Shown: positions 48,736 through 61,710, counted from the first letter of the stretch. The stretch: 64,000 bases of DNA from Rhodobacteraceae bacterium Alg231-30 (GCA_900143615.1 FREU01000004.1:248001-312000), one strand, 5' to 3'. The notes: a model not told the origin generated them from the letters alone. Program-made: numbers and translations.

Positions 48736-49026
48736 CTAGAGCGAGTCCATTTTTCGCGCCAGCTTGGCATCCAATGCCGAAACACCTCCGACATCATGGG
48801 TGGTCAATGTGACCTCAACCCTGTTCCAGACATTGAACCATTCCGGGTGGTGGTTCCATTTTTCCGCCCAGAGGGCCGCCCGGCTCATCCACCCGAATGC
48901 ATCGACAAAGTTGTCGAACCGGTAGGTTTTGGTGATGGCATCTCGCCCCTCCACCAAGGACCAGCCATTTTCAAACAGCGGCGCAAGCACCACATCACGT
49001 GCGGCGTCACTTAGAAGTTCTGTCAT
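48736..49026 (-). CDS. 4a-hydroxytetrahydrobiopterin dehydratase (pterin-4a-carbinolamine dehydratase)
   Basis: A 96-residue PCD-family enzyme that recycles tetrahydrobiopterin after aromatic amino-acid hydroxylases. The family motif is [11 protein letters not shown] followed by [11 protein letters not shown]. No phenylalanine hydroxylase is in the window, so it may work on another pterin. Its start overlaps the stop of the acyltransferase-like gene as ATGA. Confidence 0.94.
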   Translation of the reverse strand: MTELLSDAARDVVLAPLFENGWSLVEGRDAITKTYRFDNFVDAFGWMSRAALWAEKWNHHPEWFNVWNRVEVTLTTHDVGGVSALDAKLARKMDSL

Positions 49027-50210
49027 TCGTGATCCTCCCTACTTTCTTTGCGAAATGGGCCCCATTGCGTCAGTACTTCGATCTCTTCACTGACCGCAGC
49101 GCGTTCGGCGTCTAAGTAGTCCCCCACCGCTTGCGCAAACCCTTCATCGCGCATCCAATGCAATGAATGTGTTTCAACAGGCAAATAGCCGCGCGCAAGT
49201 TTGTGCTCGCCTTGCGCGCCCGCTTCTACACGGCTCAGCCCATGTCGGATCGCCCAGTCGATGGCCTGATAGTAGCACACTTCGAAATGCAGGCAGGCAT
49301 GATCCTCAACACACCCCCAATACCGGCCATAGAGCACGTCGCGCCCGATCATGTTCATGGCGCCCGCAATGGGCACGCCGTCCCTTAGGGCAAACACCAA
49401 AAGGATGTCTTCGCGCAGACTTTCATGCGCACAAGCAAAGAAGTCCCGCGTCAGATAAGGCGTGCCCCATTTGCGTGCACCAGTGTCTTGATAGAACTGC
49501 CACATGGCGTCCCAATGCTCGGCTCTGATCTGCGCGCCTGACAGCGCAACAATGCTGCCCCCAAAGCTCTGCGCACGGGCCCGTTCCTTGCGGATGTTTT
49601 TGCGTTTGCGCGCACTGAGCGCCGCAAGAAAATCATCAAACACGGCATAACCGTCATTGAGCCAGTGAAATTGCTGCCCTGTGCGGTGCATCAATCCCAT
49701 GGCCCGTCCCGCAATGGCTTCTGCTTCATCACAGAAAGTCATGTGCAGCGATGACACTTGGTTTTCCGCCGCCACCTGCACCGCACCTTGGATCAGAGCC
49801 GATTGCCCTGCGCCCTCATACCCCGGTCGCACCAACATGCGCCGCCCTGTGACCGGCGAAAACGGCACCGCGATTTGCAGCTTCGGATAATAGCGCCCGC
49901 CTGCATTCTCATAGGCATGCGCCCAGTTGTGGTCGAACACATATTCGCCCTGACTGTGAGACTTGCCGTACATTGGCGCAACGGCAATGACCTCGCCATC
50001 CATCCGCGCACTCAGATACCGCGGCTGCCAGCCCGTGCCCACCCCAACCGACCCGCTGTCCTCAAGTGCTTTCAAAAACCGATAGGTCGTAAAGGGGTCA
50101 TTAGCTCGCCCGCCGCGTACAGCCTCAGGACAGGCACAAGCGTCCCAATCCAGCGCCGAAATGCTGTCCAGCGACGGATGTAGTTCAATCTCGACCTGAC
50201 CGCCGTCCAT
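49023..50210 (-). CDS. GNAT-type/FemAB-like acyltransferase (peptidogalycan family, DUF482)
   Basis: A 395-residue cytoplasmic protein of the DUF482 family related to FemAB/GNAT acyltransferases. Recognisable segments include [16 protein letters not shown] and [25 protein letters not shown]. Function is unknown; a role in cell-envelope or peptide-like modification is only suggested by family. Overlaps the pterin dehydratase gene. Confidence 0.88.
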   Translation of the reverse strand: MDGGQVEIELHPSLDSISALDWDACACPEAVRGGRANDPFTTYRFLKALEDSGSVGVGTGWQPRYLSARMDGEVIAVAPMYGKSHSQGEYVFDHNWAHAYENAGGRYYPKLQIAVPFSPVTGRRMLVRPGYEGAGQSALIQGAVQVAAENQVSSLHMTFCDEAEAIAGRAMGLMHRTGQQFHWLNDGYAVFDDFLAALSARKRKNIRKERARAQSFGGSIVALSGAQIRAEHWDAMWQFYQDTGARKWGTPYLTRDFFACAHESLREDILLVFALRDGVPIAGAMNMIGRDVLYGRYWGCVEDHACLHFEVCYYQAIDWAIRHGLSRVEAGAQGEHKLARGYLPVETHSLHWMRDEGFAQAVGDYLDAERAAVSEEIEVLTQWGPFRKESREDHE

Positions 50211-50276
50211 ACACGTCTCTCCACGATAACTTCAGAGCGCCAGCATCGGGTGTAAGCTCCTCCCGATCAAGCATTC

Positions 50277-51038
50277 TCACTCGGGCGTTACGGCCAGATA
50301 CCCCTCAAAGGTCACATTTTGCGCAACCTTGCGCGCCTCGGCTTCGGCCTCGACAGAGCGGATCGTCCAACACAATACCTGCGCACCTTGCTCTTTGAGT
50401 TCCGCCACACGCACGCGGCTTAAGTCGCTGGCTTGATGGCTGATAAAACTCGCGCCAACCCGGTCATAATCCGGGATTTCGCGGAGATGATCGCGCAACT
50501 CAGGCCTGAGAAGGGGCCATTCCTGGGCGTCGTAGCCGTCTGTGACGATCCCGCGCGACACAGTGGGGGCAAGCCGCGCCATTGCAGCTACGCTCTCGGG
50601 GTTAAACGACATGAAGGCCAGCGGGCCAACATATCCAGCCGCATCCTGCGCAGCAGCCGCCTCCAAGGCCCCGACATTCGGGCCCATCGCACCATCCTGA
50701 TCCTTGATTTCCACCAAGAGAGGTACCTGCCCCGCGACCAAGTCCAGCACGTCGGAGAATGTCGGAATGCCTTCATCCCCTCCGGTCAGCGGTATTTGTG
50801 TCAACTCTGCTGCCGTGCGTTGGCGCACCGGACCTTTTTCTGCTGTCAAACGTTCGAGCTGATAGTCGTGAAACACCATCGCTTGCCCGTCTTTAGACAG
50901 TTGCAAATCGATTTCAATGCCGTAGCCATGCGAAATTGCCGCGCAGATCGCTGCGCGGCTGTTTTCGGGGCGCCCGTCGTTCACGTCGTGCAACGCCCGA
51001 TGCGCCAAGGGCGCCTTTACAAATTCCGGGTTCAGCAT
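50277..51038 (-). CDS. Glycerophosphodiester phosphodiesterase family protein
   Basis: A 253-residue TIM-barrel GDPD. Catalytic His and ligands are in LAHRALHD, the following RPENS, GIEIDLQLSKDG and VFHDY; the C-terminal strand VLCWTI is typical. It has no signal peptide, so it cleaves glycerophosphodiesters in the cytoplasm. It lies three bases after the RidA gene. Confidence 0.92.
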   Translation of the reverse strand: MLNPEFVKAPLAHRALHDVNDGRPENSRAAICAAISHGYGIEIDLQLSKDGQAMVFHDYQLERLTAEKGPVRQRTAAELTQIPLTGGDEGIPTFSDVLDLVAGQVPLLVEIKDQDGAMGPNVGALEAAAAQDAAGYVGPLAFMSFNPESVAAMARLAPTVSRGIVTDGYDAQEWPLLRPELRDHLREIPDYDRVGASFISHQASDLSRVRVAELKEQGAQVLCWTIRSVEAEAEARKVAQNVTFEGYLAVTPE

Positions 51039-51041
51039 CGG

Positions 51042-51503
51042 TCAGGAAATCTGGAAAATGCCTTCGATTTCCACCGCAACGCCCAGAGGCAATGCGCCCG
51101 CAGAAACGGCAGACCGTGCATGGCGACCTTTTTCGCCCAAAGCCTCAACCAGAAAATCAGAGGCCCCATTCACCACCTGAGGCTGCTCGGTGAAATCCAC
51201 AGTCGAGTTCACAAAACCGGTTAGCTTCACCACTCGCACCAGGCGGTCCATGTCACCGCCACAGGCCGCTTTTAGTTGCGCCAGCAGGCCAATCGCACAG
51301 GTTTTCGCCGCAGCAGCCCCTTCAGCTGTTGTCAAATCAGCGCCCACCTTGCCGGTGATCAACGCGCCATCCTGCATGGAAATCTGGCCAGACACATAGA
51401 CGATGTCTCCAACCTGAACAAAAGGCACATAGTTGGCCGCAGGCGCGGACGCCTCGGGCAAAGTTACGCCAAGCTCGTTTATTTTTGCTTCAATGGCACT
51501 CAT
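51042..51503 (-). CDS. RidA family protein (enamine/imine deaminase type)
   Basis: A 153-residue YjgF/Rid-family protein with the motif HARSAVSAGALPLGVAVEIEG, containing the Arg used for 2-aminoacrylate deamination. The segment GDIVYVSGQISMQDG is also typical. It protects PLP enzymes from reactive enamines. First gene of the RidA-GDPD unit. Confidence 0.93.
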   Translation of the reverse strand: MSAIEAKINELGVTLPEASAPAANYVPFVQVGDIVYVSGQISMQDGALITGKVGADLTTAEGAAAAKTCAIGLLAQLKAACGGDMDRLVRVVKLTGFVNSTVDFTEQPQVVNGASDFLVEALGEKGRHARSAVSAGALPLGVAVEIEGIFQIS

Positions 51504-51586
51504 CGGGACACTCCTGAGAAATTGGGTTTTGCCGCGACGCTAGACCGCGCTTGCGCGAATGCAAAGCCCAGATTGCGGCGCAATGC

Positions 51587-52891
51587 TCAACTCTCTCGGA
51601 AAGCCTTGTTGAAATAATCACTCAGAGGCTTGATCAGATAGGCCAGCGGCGTGCGATCCGTTGTGCGCAAAAACGCATCCACCGGCATGCCGGGAATTAA
51701 AATCACGTTTTCCGGCAGACGCTGCGCCTCTCCTTCGTAGAGCTCGACTTCCGCCCTGTAATAGCCGGCTCCAGTCGCTTCATCCTGAAAGGCATCCGCC
51801 GACAACAAGCTTACAACCCCATAAAGCTCTGGAGTGGTGCGCTGATCAAAGGCCGAAAAGCGCAAGGCAACTTCTTGGCCCGGAAAGACCTGATCGACAT
51901 GGATTGTAGGTACTTGCACTGTCACCACCAAAGGCCGGTCCTGAGGAACCACAAACAGTATTGGCTCGGCCGCTCGGATCACCGAACGCAAAGCGTGAAC
52001 TTGCATCCCGTAGACCAGCCCCGAAACTGGCGAGCGAACATCAAGACGTGTCAGCCGCTGCTGAATGCTGCGACGTTGCTCAGCCAACTCAAGTTCTCGG
52101 TACCTCAAATCCCGCAATCGCGTGATCGACTCTTCGCGGCGGTTGGAGATCAACTTCAGCTTTTCCAACTCGATCTCTGTAATGCGCCCCTCAGCTTGCG
52201 CGCGACTGGCTTCCAATTCGCCCAAACGCCCGGCCAGTCCGGCCTCCTCGCGCCGCAGCGCCAAAATACGGGTCGCCTGCGCCAAACCTTTATCCAACAG
52301 GGCTTGCTGGTCCACCAATTCTTCTTGGATCAGGTTGAGCTGGGTGCCCAAAGCCACCAATTGCGCATCAACACCTTCGATTTGATTGTTGATCTGCTCA
52401 CTGCGCTTGGACAACTGATCATTCGCTTGAAACAGCGTGTCCAAACGCGCTTGGAACAACCGCGACTGGCCTTCAACGATCCCTTTGACGTTAAAATCAT
52501 TCGCGGCTGCCACCAACAACTCAGGTTCAAAGGTGACCGTCTTACTCTGGTCACGCTCGGCTTCCAGACGCCCGCGGCGTGCCATCAGCTCCCAAAGCTG
52601 GCTTTCAGTCACGACCAGTTCAGAGATCAGCAGACTATCATCCAGCCGGATCAGCACCTGACCTTCTTCAACGGAATCGCCTTCTTCAACGTTCAATTCG
52701 ACAACAATTCCACCGTCGATATGTTGAACGATTTGTCGATTGCGATCCACCTGAACGCTGCCCGAGGCGACAATTGCACCGGCGATGTCTGTCTTCACCG
52801 CCCAAACGCCAAAACCACCAAAAAGGATCAACAGAGAGACAACGCCGATGAGCATCGGCTTGAGAACACTTTTTGTGTCACGCGTACTCAT
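51587..52891 (-). CDS. Type I secretion periplasmic adaptor (HlyD/PrsE family)
   Basis: A 434-residue membrane fusion protein. One N-terminal inner-membrane helix (about residues 13-35), a lipoyl-like half (GSVQVDRNRQIVQHIDGGIV), a long coiled coil (about 95-285) and the HlyD C-terminal part with VRSPVSGLVYGMQVHALRSVI. It bridges the ABC exporter encoded upstream to an outer-membrane TolC. No TolC and no RTX-type substrate gene occurs in the window. The start overlaps the ABC exporter stop. Confidence 0.93.
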   Translation of the reverse strand: MSTRDTKSVLKPMLIGVVSLLILFGGFGVWAVKTDIAGAIVASGSVQVDRNRQIVQHIDGGIVVELNVEEGDSVEEGQVLIRLDDSLLISELVVTESQLWELMARRGRLEAERDQSKTVTFEPELLVAAANDFNVKGIVEGQSRLFQARLDTLFQANDQLSKRSEQINNQIEGVDAQLVALGTQLNLIQEELVDQQALLDKGLAQATRILALRREEAGLAGRLGELEASRAQAEGRITEIELEKLKLISNRREESITRLRDLRYRELELAEQRRSIQQRLTRLDVRSPVSGLVYGMQVHALRSVIRAAEPILFVVPQDRPLVVTVQVPTIHVDQVFPGQEVALRFSAFDQRTTPELYGVVSLLSADAFQDEATGAGYYRAEVELYEGEAQRLPENVILIPGMPVDAFLRTTDRTPLAYLIKPLSDYFNKAFRES

Positions 52892-54621
52892 TGGATGCCT
52901 CCCGGCCCATTGGCCCCTTTGACTTGGCCGTAGTTTTGTAGGACTTCCTGCAAAACTTCATCACGAGGACCAAAGGCACGTCGCGCACCCGCTTCTAAGA
53001 CCAGCAAGGTGTCGCATTCCTTGATAGCCGCGGGGCGGTGCGCCATAATCAAAACCGACCGGCCTGCCTCTTTTGTGGCGGCGATGGCTTTGTTCAAAGC
53101 CTCCGAGCCTTCGTTATCCAAATTGGAATTGGGTTCATCCAACACCAAAACGACCGGTTCATTGTACATCGCACGCGCCAATCCGATGCGTTGGATTTGG
53201 CCGCCTGACAAACGTCCGCCTTGGGATGTGACCTGAGTGTCATAGCCATTTGGAAGTTTCAGTATCATGTCGTGCGCATCCGCCTTACGCGCGGCATCAA
53301 CCACTTTCTGTGCATCCGGATCAGCCTCCAAGCGGGCTATATTCTCGGCAATTGTACCGTCAAACAATTCAACACGCTGCGGAAGATAGCCAATATACCG
53401 TCCCAACACCTCTGGGTCGTAATGTTCTAGGGCCGCGCCATCGAGGCGCACCTTGCCACCGGCTGCCCGCCAAACACCGGTCAGAGCGCGCGCCAATGTA
53501 GATTTCCCAGAACCAGAAGGACCAATCACGCCAACGGCTTGTCCGGGTTCCACGTCAAAACTCACCATACGCAACGCCGCTTGCGATTCACCAGGCGGCA
53601 CAACCGTCAACTGATGAACCGTGAACTTTGCCGCGGGATCAGGCAACTGGGTACGCGGGGCTTCTGGCGGCACTTCGGACAACAACTTAGCCAGATTGTC
53701 CCACCCGCGCCGCGCACGCTGAACCAAAGACCATTGGTTCACAGCCATCTCAATCGGTGCCAATGCCCGCCCCATCAAAATTGAACCTGCAATCATAGCA
53801 CCCGGGGTAACTTCACCTTGGAGAACCAGATAGGCTCCAAGTGCCAGCATGGCAGATTGCAAAAACAAGCGGAACGTCTTGGTGGAAACCGAAAAGCCAC
53901 CGCCCAAGTCAGAGGCTTTCAGCGTCGCATCTAGCGACGCACTACGCGCTTTGCCCCAACGTCTAAACGCGGCACCGCGCATTCCCATCGCGCTGATCAT
54001 TTCTGACTCGGCTTGCATTTGTGACGACATTTTTTCGGCAATCTGAGACGCGTTGGCAGCTCTTGCAACAGGACGGCGTGTCGCGATTTGGTTGAAAACG
54101 GTGATGATGATCAACAGACCGCCACCCAAGACCGCCAACATGCCAAGCCACGGGTGGAAAAGAGATATCCCCAAAAGGAAAACTGGCGTCCATGGAATGT
54201 CAAAAGCACTGGTGAACACCGGAGATGTCATCAGTCTTTGCACGGATTCCAAGTCAGCAGGTCCCGATTCAGCATGCTGTGCAGGCAACAACGCCGTGCG
54301 CCGCAATGACGCGCTAAACACGCGCTGATCCAGATCTTCCTGAAAACGCGTCCCAACCCGCGCCATTACACGGCCGCGCGAAAAATCGAGCAGCCCCATC
54401 ATTGCAAACAGAAACGCCACAAGGATCGACAGAGCAAACAGGGTTTCTTCGGATCGGCTCCCCAACACCCTGTCATAGATCTGGAGCATAAAAATAGGAC
54501 CGGTGAGCATTAAAAGATTGACGCAACAGCTGAAAATCGCGACAGCCCAATACAATCCTCGACTTTTTCTACGTGCAGCGCGCAGCTCTTCAGCTCCGCT
54601 TTCACTTGTACCCGCTGCCAT
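52888..54621 (-). CDS. Type I secretion system permease/ATPase (PrsD-like)
   Basis: About 577 residues: six membrane segments (from LYWAVAIFSCCVNLLMLTGPIFMLQIYDRVLG), then an ABC ATPase with Walker A GPSGSGKST, signature LSGGQIQR and Walker B VVLVLDEPNSNLD. There is no N-terminal C39 peptidase domain, so substrates keep a C-terminal signal. ATG 54621 is chosen (MAAGTSESGAEEL); a GTG or TTG further upstream cannot be excluded. It is transcribed away from mlaA. Confidence 0.92.
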   Translation of the reverse strand: MAAGTSESGAEELRAARRKSRGLYWAVAIFSCCVNLLMLTGPIFMLQIYDRVLGSRSEETLFALSILVAFLFAMMGLLDFSRGRVMARVGTRFQEDLDQRVFSASLRRTALLPAQHAESGPADLESVQRLMTSPVFTSAFDIPWTPVFLLGISLFHPWLGMLAVLGGGLLIIITVFNQIATRRPVARAANASQIAEKMSSQMQAESEMISAMGMRGAAFRRWGKARSASLDATLKASDLGGGFSVSTKTFRLFLQSAMLALGAYLVLQGEVTPGAMIAGSILMGRALAPIEMAVNQWSLVQRARRGWDNLAKLLSEVPPEAPRTQLPDPAAKFTVHQLTVVPPGESQAALRMVSFDVEPGQAVGVIGPSGSGKSTLARALTGVWRAAGGKVRLDGAALEHYDPEVLGRYIGYLPQRVELFDGTIAENIARLEADPDAQKVVDAARKADAHDMILKLPNGYDTQVTSQGGRLSGGQIQRIGLARAMYNEPVVLVLDEPNSNLDNEGSEALNKAIAATKEAGRSVLIMAHRPAAIKECDTLLVLEAGARRAFGPRDEVLQEVLQNYGQVKGANGPGGIQ

Positions 54622-54786
54622 TTTATCCCCTGTCGCCGTTTCGGACCCTTGGCTCACCGATTTTGGTGGTATCCCCACAGGCCCATGCTTAATGTGTTTC
54701 CGATCTGCCACAAGGTCTCGCGAAAAATTACGCAGCAATAGGGATCGGCAAATTTATAAATTAGAAGTCACTTAATAAATTCATAG

Positions 54787-55581
54787 ATGAGATTGCGCAC
54801 TGTGTCATCATTGCAAATGATTATAATTCCAAGCCTTTTGCGACCCGCACTTCTGTGTGTTGCTGTCGCTTTGACGGCGTGCACCCCATCAGACTCGGTG
54901 ACCCGATCCTCAATATATGATCCGCACGAGGGACAGAATCGCGAGATTCACGAGTTCAACAAAGAGGTCGACCGGTTTCTACTGTCGCCAGCATCCAATG
55001 GATATGGCTCGATCTTTCCTGATGAAATCCGCGGGTTGTTCAGTAACTTTGCAGATCACCTGTCACTGCCCAATGATGTGATCAACAACACGCTCCAAGG
55101 TAATCTCCCCGAAGCAGGCTCGACCGCGGCCCGATTTGTTCTCAATACCATCTTTGGGTTTGCCGGTTTTGTCGACACGGTTGGTGAATTTGGCATGCCG
55201 CGCCACGACACTGATTTTGGCGAAACCTTGTACGTTTGGGGCGCCGACGAAGGCGCTTACGTTGAACTACCGTTCTTTGGCCCGTCTACCACACGCGACT
55301 CCATCGGCATGATGGTTGACGTCATCATGGACCCCTTCTTTGTCGTGGTGCGCGAACCGACGCGCTATATCGGCGGTGTCGCCTATGTCGTGAACGCTAT
55401 GGGGGATCGCTATGATTATGACGCCACAATCGACAGCATCCTGTATGAAAGCGCAGACAGCTACGCACAGGCACGAATTCTTTATTTGCAGAATCGCCGT
55501 CATGAGCTTGGTATGACATCTGAGGACTCCGCCCTCGATCCCGAGTTTGACCCATACGAGGATCCCTATGCCGATTTCTGA
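54787..55581 (+). CDS. mlaA: MlaA/VacJ family outer-membrane lipoprotein
   Basis: A 264-residue lipoprotein with a lipobox ending LTAC, then the MlaA domain (REIHEFNKEVDRFLL, FADHLSLPNDVINNTLQG). It removes misplaced phospholipids from the outer leaflet of the outer membrane. The ATG at 54787 or the one at 54817 may be the start; both leave the lipobox. The mlaC start overlaps its end. Confidence 0.93.
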   Translation: MRLRTVSSLQMIIIPSLLRPALLCVAVALTACTPSDSVTRSSIYDPHEGQNREIHEFNKEVDRFLLSPASNGYGSIFPDEIRGLFSNFADHLSLPNDVINNTLQGNLPEAGSTAARFVLNTIFGFAGFVDTVGEFGMPRHDTDFGETLYVWGADEGAYVELPFFGPSTTRDSIGMMVDVIMDPFFVVVREPTRYIGGVAYVVNAMGDRYDYDATIDSILYESADSYAQARILYLQNRRHELGMTSEDSALDPEFDPYEDPYADF

Positions 55582-56176
55582 TTTTACCCGCCGAGGTTTT
55601 CTTTCCGCCGCATCGGCTGCCGCAGTATCCGCCGCGCTACCGTCTGCTGCGTTTGCCCTGAATGATGCACAGGCCCGCGCCTTGATCGACCGTGCCGTGG
55701 TCGACATCAACAAGGTGATTGCCTCAGGCAAATCCCTGAATTCGATGATCCGCGATTTCGAAAAAATCTTCGCCAAATATGCGGATGTGAACATTATCGC
55801 ATTGTCCGCTCTGGGCCCTGATGCACGCAGCCTGACAAACAGTCAGAGATCCTCTTACGTCAAAGCGTTCCAAGGCTACATGTCGCGCAAATACGGCAAA
55901 CGATTTAACGAGTTTGTCGGCGGCCGTATCGAAGTCCAGGGCGCGCGCGCGGTCAAAAGCTTTTATGAGGTCAAAGCCACCGCAGTCCTAAAGGGGCAAG
56001 CGCCCTTTGAAGTCAATTTCTTGGTGTCAGACAAGTCCGGCCAGAACAAATTCTTTGACATGATCATCGAGGGCATCAGCCTGCGTCTGTCTGAAAAGGC
56101 CGAAATCGGCGCCATGCTGGATCGCCGTGGCGGTGACATCAACGCGCTGATCTCTGATCTGAAAAAGGCGGGATAG
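55568..56176 (+). CDS. mlaC: Periplasmic phospholipid-binding protein MlaC
   Basis: A 202-residue MlaC/Ttg2D-family protein that shuttles phospholipids between MlaA and the inner-membrane MlaFEDB. Its signal sequence has a twin Arg (DFTRRGFLSAASAAAVSAALP), a possible Tat signal. The ATG at 55568 lies inside mlaA, so the two are coupled. The MlaFEDB transporter genes are not in the window. Confidence 0.91.
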   Translation: MPISDFTRRGFLSAASAAAVSAALPSAAFALNDAQARALIDRAVVDINKVIASGKSLNSMIRDFEKIFAKYADVNIIALSALGPDARSLTNSQRSSYVKAFQGYMSRKYGKRFNEFVGGRIEVQGARAVKSFYEVKATAVLKGQAPFEVNFLVSDKSGQNKFFDMIIEGISLRLSEKAEIGAMLDRRGGDINALISDLKKAG

Positions 56177-56187
56177 CTCCGCCTTTT
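56163..56187. terminator. Bidirectional terminator between mlaC and the dipeptidase-like gene
   Basis: Perfect 9-bp stem AAAAGGCGG/CCGCCTTTT around the mlaC stop region, with A- and T-rich ends giving T-runs on both strands. Confidence 0.8.
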
Positions 56188-56198
56188 CTCACCAGAAT

Positions 56199-57428
56199 TT
56201 ATCGAGAATAGAACTGCTCACGCATGCGCAGCCTCTCGGGATATTCCTGCAAGAACTGCTCCGGCGGTTTGCCTTCCCAGATCTGCGCAAAGACCCGCAT
56301 CTTGTTGCCGCCATAGATCTTGGCCAGATCCTCATTACTATACCCGCGCGCCCACAGGTCATCGGTGATGGCCGCCAGTATTTTGGCCAACTCGCCATTG
56401 CCCGTCGCGCCCTTGTTAAAGGCGTCAATCATATAGCCGCCATCATCATACATCGCCGCATTTTTCGTGGCGAAATCCACCACCAGCTCGGTTGAGAACA
56501 TGTCATCCGTGGCAATGCCCACGTGATCCACGCCCACCAGTTTGACGTAGTAGTCGATCATATCCGCAGCCTGTTGGGGTGAAATGTCCTCAGGCCAGAC
56601 ACCGTCCATCATCCATTCTGTGAAGGTCGGTGAGATATAGCCGCCCGACTTTGCAGCCCGCAGCGCCTCATCATCCGGAATAGCGCGATAACACCCCTTC
56701 GCGGTTGCCTCTGGCGCATCCAGATACAGCCCCGCTGGCACTGAATGGGTATAGACATAAGGCACACCCGGATAATTGGCGTCCATATAGTCCATCGCAT
56801 CATTGGCGGTTTTGGATCCTGTGTGGCTCAGGTCCAGCAAAATGCCAAAGCGCACCATTTCGTCGATCACAGATTTCCCCCAAGGGGTCAGACCAATATC
56901 GCGCCCGTTATAGGCCGCCAACTGCCCCGATCCGGTGCGGAAGATATCGTTGTAGGCCAGAATCATCGACTTGATGCCCATGTCCTTGAGCGTCGCCATC
57001 TTCTTCAGGTCACCATTCAGGATTGTCGCGGTCTGGCTGTTCCACATGACCGCTGTCTTACCCTGAATATGCGCCGCCTCAATGTCGCGTGTCTGATTGA
57101 CGATTTGATAGTTTTCCGGCTGTTCCGCCATCGCCGCGCGGAAGTGATAGTGCTGTTCAAGCAAAGTCTCAAAAGACATATCCGCCGCCGACAACGTTAT
57201 CTCATGTCCGGTGATGCCATTGTCGCGCGCACGTGCAAAATACTCATGTAACTGGGAATACTCCGTCCAGCCGGTGCCATAGGGGCTGGCCAGCATGCCG
57301 ATAACAATCGTGTCCTTCACAAATTGCGCGGCCTCCGGCGACGATGGCCAGGTCTTGCTTTCTTCACTGGCAAATGCCGCACCGCCCAGCGCGCCAACCA
57401 CCGCTGCGGCTCTATAAATGTGTTTCAT
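56199..57428 (-). CDS. Membrane dipeptidase (peptidase M19) family protein, atypical metal site
   Basis: A 409-residue exported protein (signal [20 protein letters not shown]) of the renal-dipeptidase family. The later family motifs are present: [16 protein letters not shown] and [11 protein letters not shown]. The N-terminal HxD that binds the first metal (usually in GHNDLP) reads [10 protein letters not shown] here, and the usual bridging-Glu segment (EGG) reads WNSQTA. Loss of these ligands suggests a changed metal site or activity. ATG 57428 follows TGAGGA. That binding site is sequestered in a perfect hairpin. Confidence 0.85.
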   Translation of the reverse strand: MKHIYRAAAVVGALGGAAFASEESKTWPSSPEAAQFVKDTIVIGMLASPYGTGWTEYSQLHEYFARARDNGITGHEITLSAADMSFETLLEQHYHFRAAMAEQPENYQIVNQTRDIEAAHIQGKTAVMWNSQTATILNGDLKKMATLKDMGIKSMILAYNDIFRTGSGQLAAYNGRDIGLTPWGKSVIDEMVRFGILLDLSHTGSKTANDAMDYMDANYPGVPYVYTHSVPAGLYLDAPEATAKGCYRAIPDDEALRAAKSGGYISPTFTEWMMDGVWPEDISPQQAADMIDYYVKLVGVDHVGIATDDMFSTELVVDFATKNAAMYDDGGYMIDAFNKGATGNGELAKILAAITDDLWARGYSNEDLAKIYGGNKMRVFAQIWEGKPPEQFLQEYPERLRMREQFYSR

Positions 57429-57437
57429 AATAAATGT

Positions 57438-57464
57438 CCTCACTCTCTCAAAAAGAGAGTGAGG
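57438..57464 (-). promoter_or_regulatory. Perfect 11-bp hairpin covering the ribosome-binding site of the dipeptidase-like gene
   Basis: On the minus strand CCTCACTCTCT-TTTTG-AGAGAGTGAGG lies nine bases before the ATG. The GAGG core of the Shine-Dalgarno sequence is inside the 3' arm. The structure could lower translation until it is melted or bound, or it could end the penicillin-binding protein transcript. Confidence 0.6.
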
Positions 57465-57515
57465 CAAAACCAGCGATCCGCAAAAGGATTTTTGGCAAAA
57501 CCCGAAAGACGTCGG

Positions 57516-60314
<2,799 letters not shown>

Positions 60315-60341
60315 GCGTCGCGCAGGGAAGGAAAAATACTT

Positions 60342-61682
60342 ATGAATACCCTCACAAAACTGGCCCTGCCCGCCGCGCTGATCGCGCTTCCGGCTATGGG
60401 CATTGCTCAGGAAGAAGGCCCGACCGCAGGCATCAACGCCTCAACCGACAGCGTCTTTATCCTCAACTCGCTGCTGTTCCTGATTGGCGGCTTCCTTGTG
60501 TTCTGGATGGCTGCGGGCTTTGCGATGCTCGAAGCAGGCCTCGTGCGCTCCAAGAACGTGACGATGCAGCTGATGAAAAACATCTCATTGTTCTCTCTGG
60601 CCGCGATCTTCTACTACCTGATCGGCTACAACCTGATGTACCCACTGGGCACATGGGCGGTTGACGGCGTATTGTCCGGCATCTGGGGCCCCGGTGTTCT
60701 GGAAGCTGTTGGCGTGACTGCTGACGCTGCGGACGATTATGGCTACGCCTCAACTGGATCGGACTTCTTCTTCCAGCTGATGTTCTGTGCCACCACCGCT
60801 TCGATCGTCTCCGGTACTCTGGCTGAACGTATCAAACTATGGCCTTTCCTGATCTTCGTGATCGTCCTGACGTCTATCATCTATCCTTTGCAGGCTTCCT
60901 GGAAATGGGGCGGTGGCTTCCTGGACGCAATGGGCTTCCTCGACTTCGCGGGTTCGACCGTTGTGCACTCTGTAGGTGGCTGGGCCGCTCTGACAGGCGC
61001 GCTGATCCTTGGCCCACGTATCGGAAAATACAACAAAGACGGCAAAACCGTTCCGATCCCGGGCTCAAACCTGACACTTGCTACTCTGGGTACATTCATC
61101 CTGTGGCTGGGTTGGTTCGGCTTCAATGGCGGCTCTCAGCTGGCTATGGGCACCGTGGGTGACGTCGCAGACGTAAGCCGCATCTTTGCCAACACCAACA
61201 CGGCTGCTGCCGGTGGTGCTATCGCAGCCCTGATCATGTCGCAGCTGATGTTCAAAAAGCCTGACCTGACCATGGTTCTCAACGGCGCACTGGCTGGCCT
61301 CGTGTCGATCACTGCCGAGCCTCTGACACCAAGCCTTGGTGCAGCCACCCTGATCGGTGCTGTCGGCGGTGTGATTGTGGTCTTTGCAATCCCGTTCATG
61401 GACAAGCTGAAAATCGACGACGTTGTTGGCGCCATCCCGGTTCACCTGATCTGCGGCATCTGGGGCACCATCGCGGTTGTCTTCACCAACTCTGACGCAT
61501 CGCTGGGCGTGCAACTCTACTCCATCGCTGTGGTTGGTATCTTCACAGTCGTCACTTCGGGTGTGGTCTGGTTCATCCTCAAGGCAACTATGGGTCTGCG
61601 GGTTGACGAAGAAACCGAAATCAACGGTCTGGATATGGCTGAACTGGGTATGGAAGCTTACCCCGAGTTCACCAACGGCTAA
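60342..61682 (+). CDS. amt: Ammonium transporter Amt
   Basis: A 446-residue, eleven-segment ammonium channel preceded by an N-terminal signal-like stretch (MNTLTKLALPAALIALPAMG). The conserved pore histidines are in VVHSVGGW and VHLICGIWG, and the Phe gate region in SGTLAERIKLW. It is coupled to glnK, the standard arrangement for nitrogen sensing. The codon choice is biased towards a well-expressed set. A strong terminator follows. Confidence 0.95.
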   Translation: MNTLTKLALPAALIALPAMGIAQEEGPTAGINASTDSVFILNSLLFLIGGFLVFWMAAGFAMLEAGLVRSKNVTMQLMKNISLFSLAAIFYYLIGYNLMYPLGTWAVDGVLSGIWGPGVLEAVGVTADAADDYGYASTGSDFFFQLMFCATTASIVSGTLAERIKLWPFLIFVIVLTSIIYPLQASWKWGGGFLDAMGFLDFAGSTVVHSVGGWAALTGALILGPRIGKYNKDGKTVPIPGSNLTLATLGTFILWLGWFGFNGGSQLAMGTVGDVADVSRIFANTNTAAAGGAIAALIMSQLMFKKPDLTMVLNGALAGLVSITAEPLTPSLGAATLIGAVGGVIVVFAIPFMDKLKIDDVVGAIPVHLICGIWGTIAVVFTNSDASLGVQLYSIAVVGIFTVVTSGVVWFILKATMGLRVDEETEINGLDMAELGMEAYPEFTNG

Positions 61683-61710
61683 GCCAATCCAACAGTCTAA
61701 AAAACAACAA

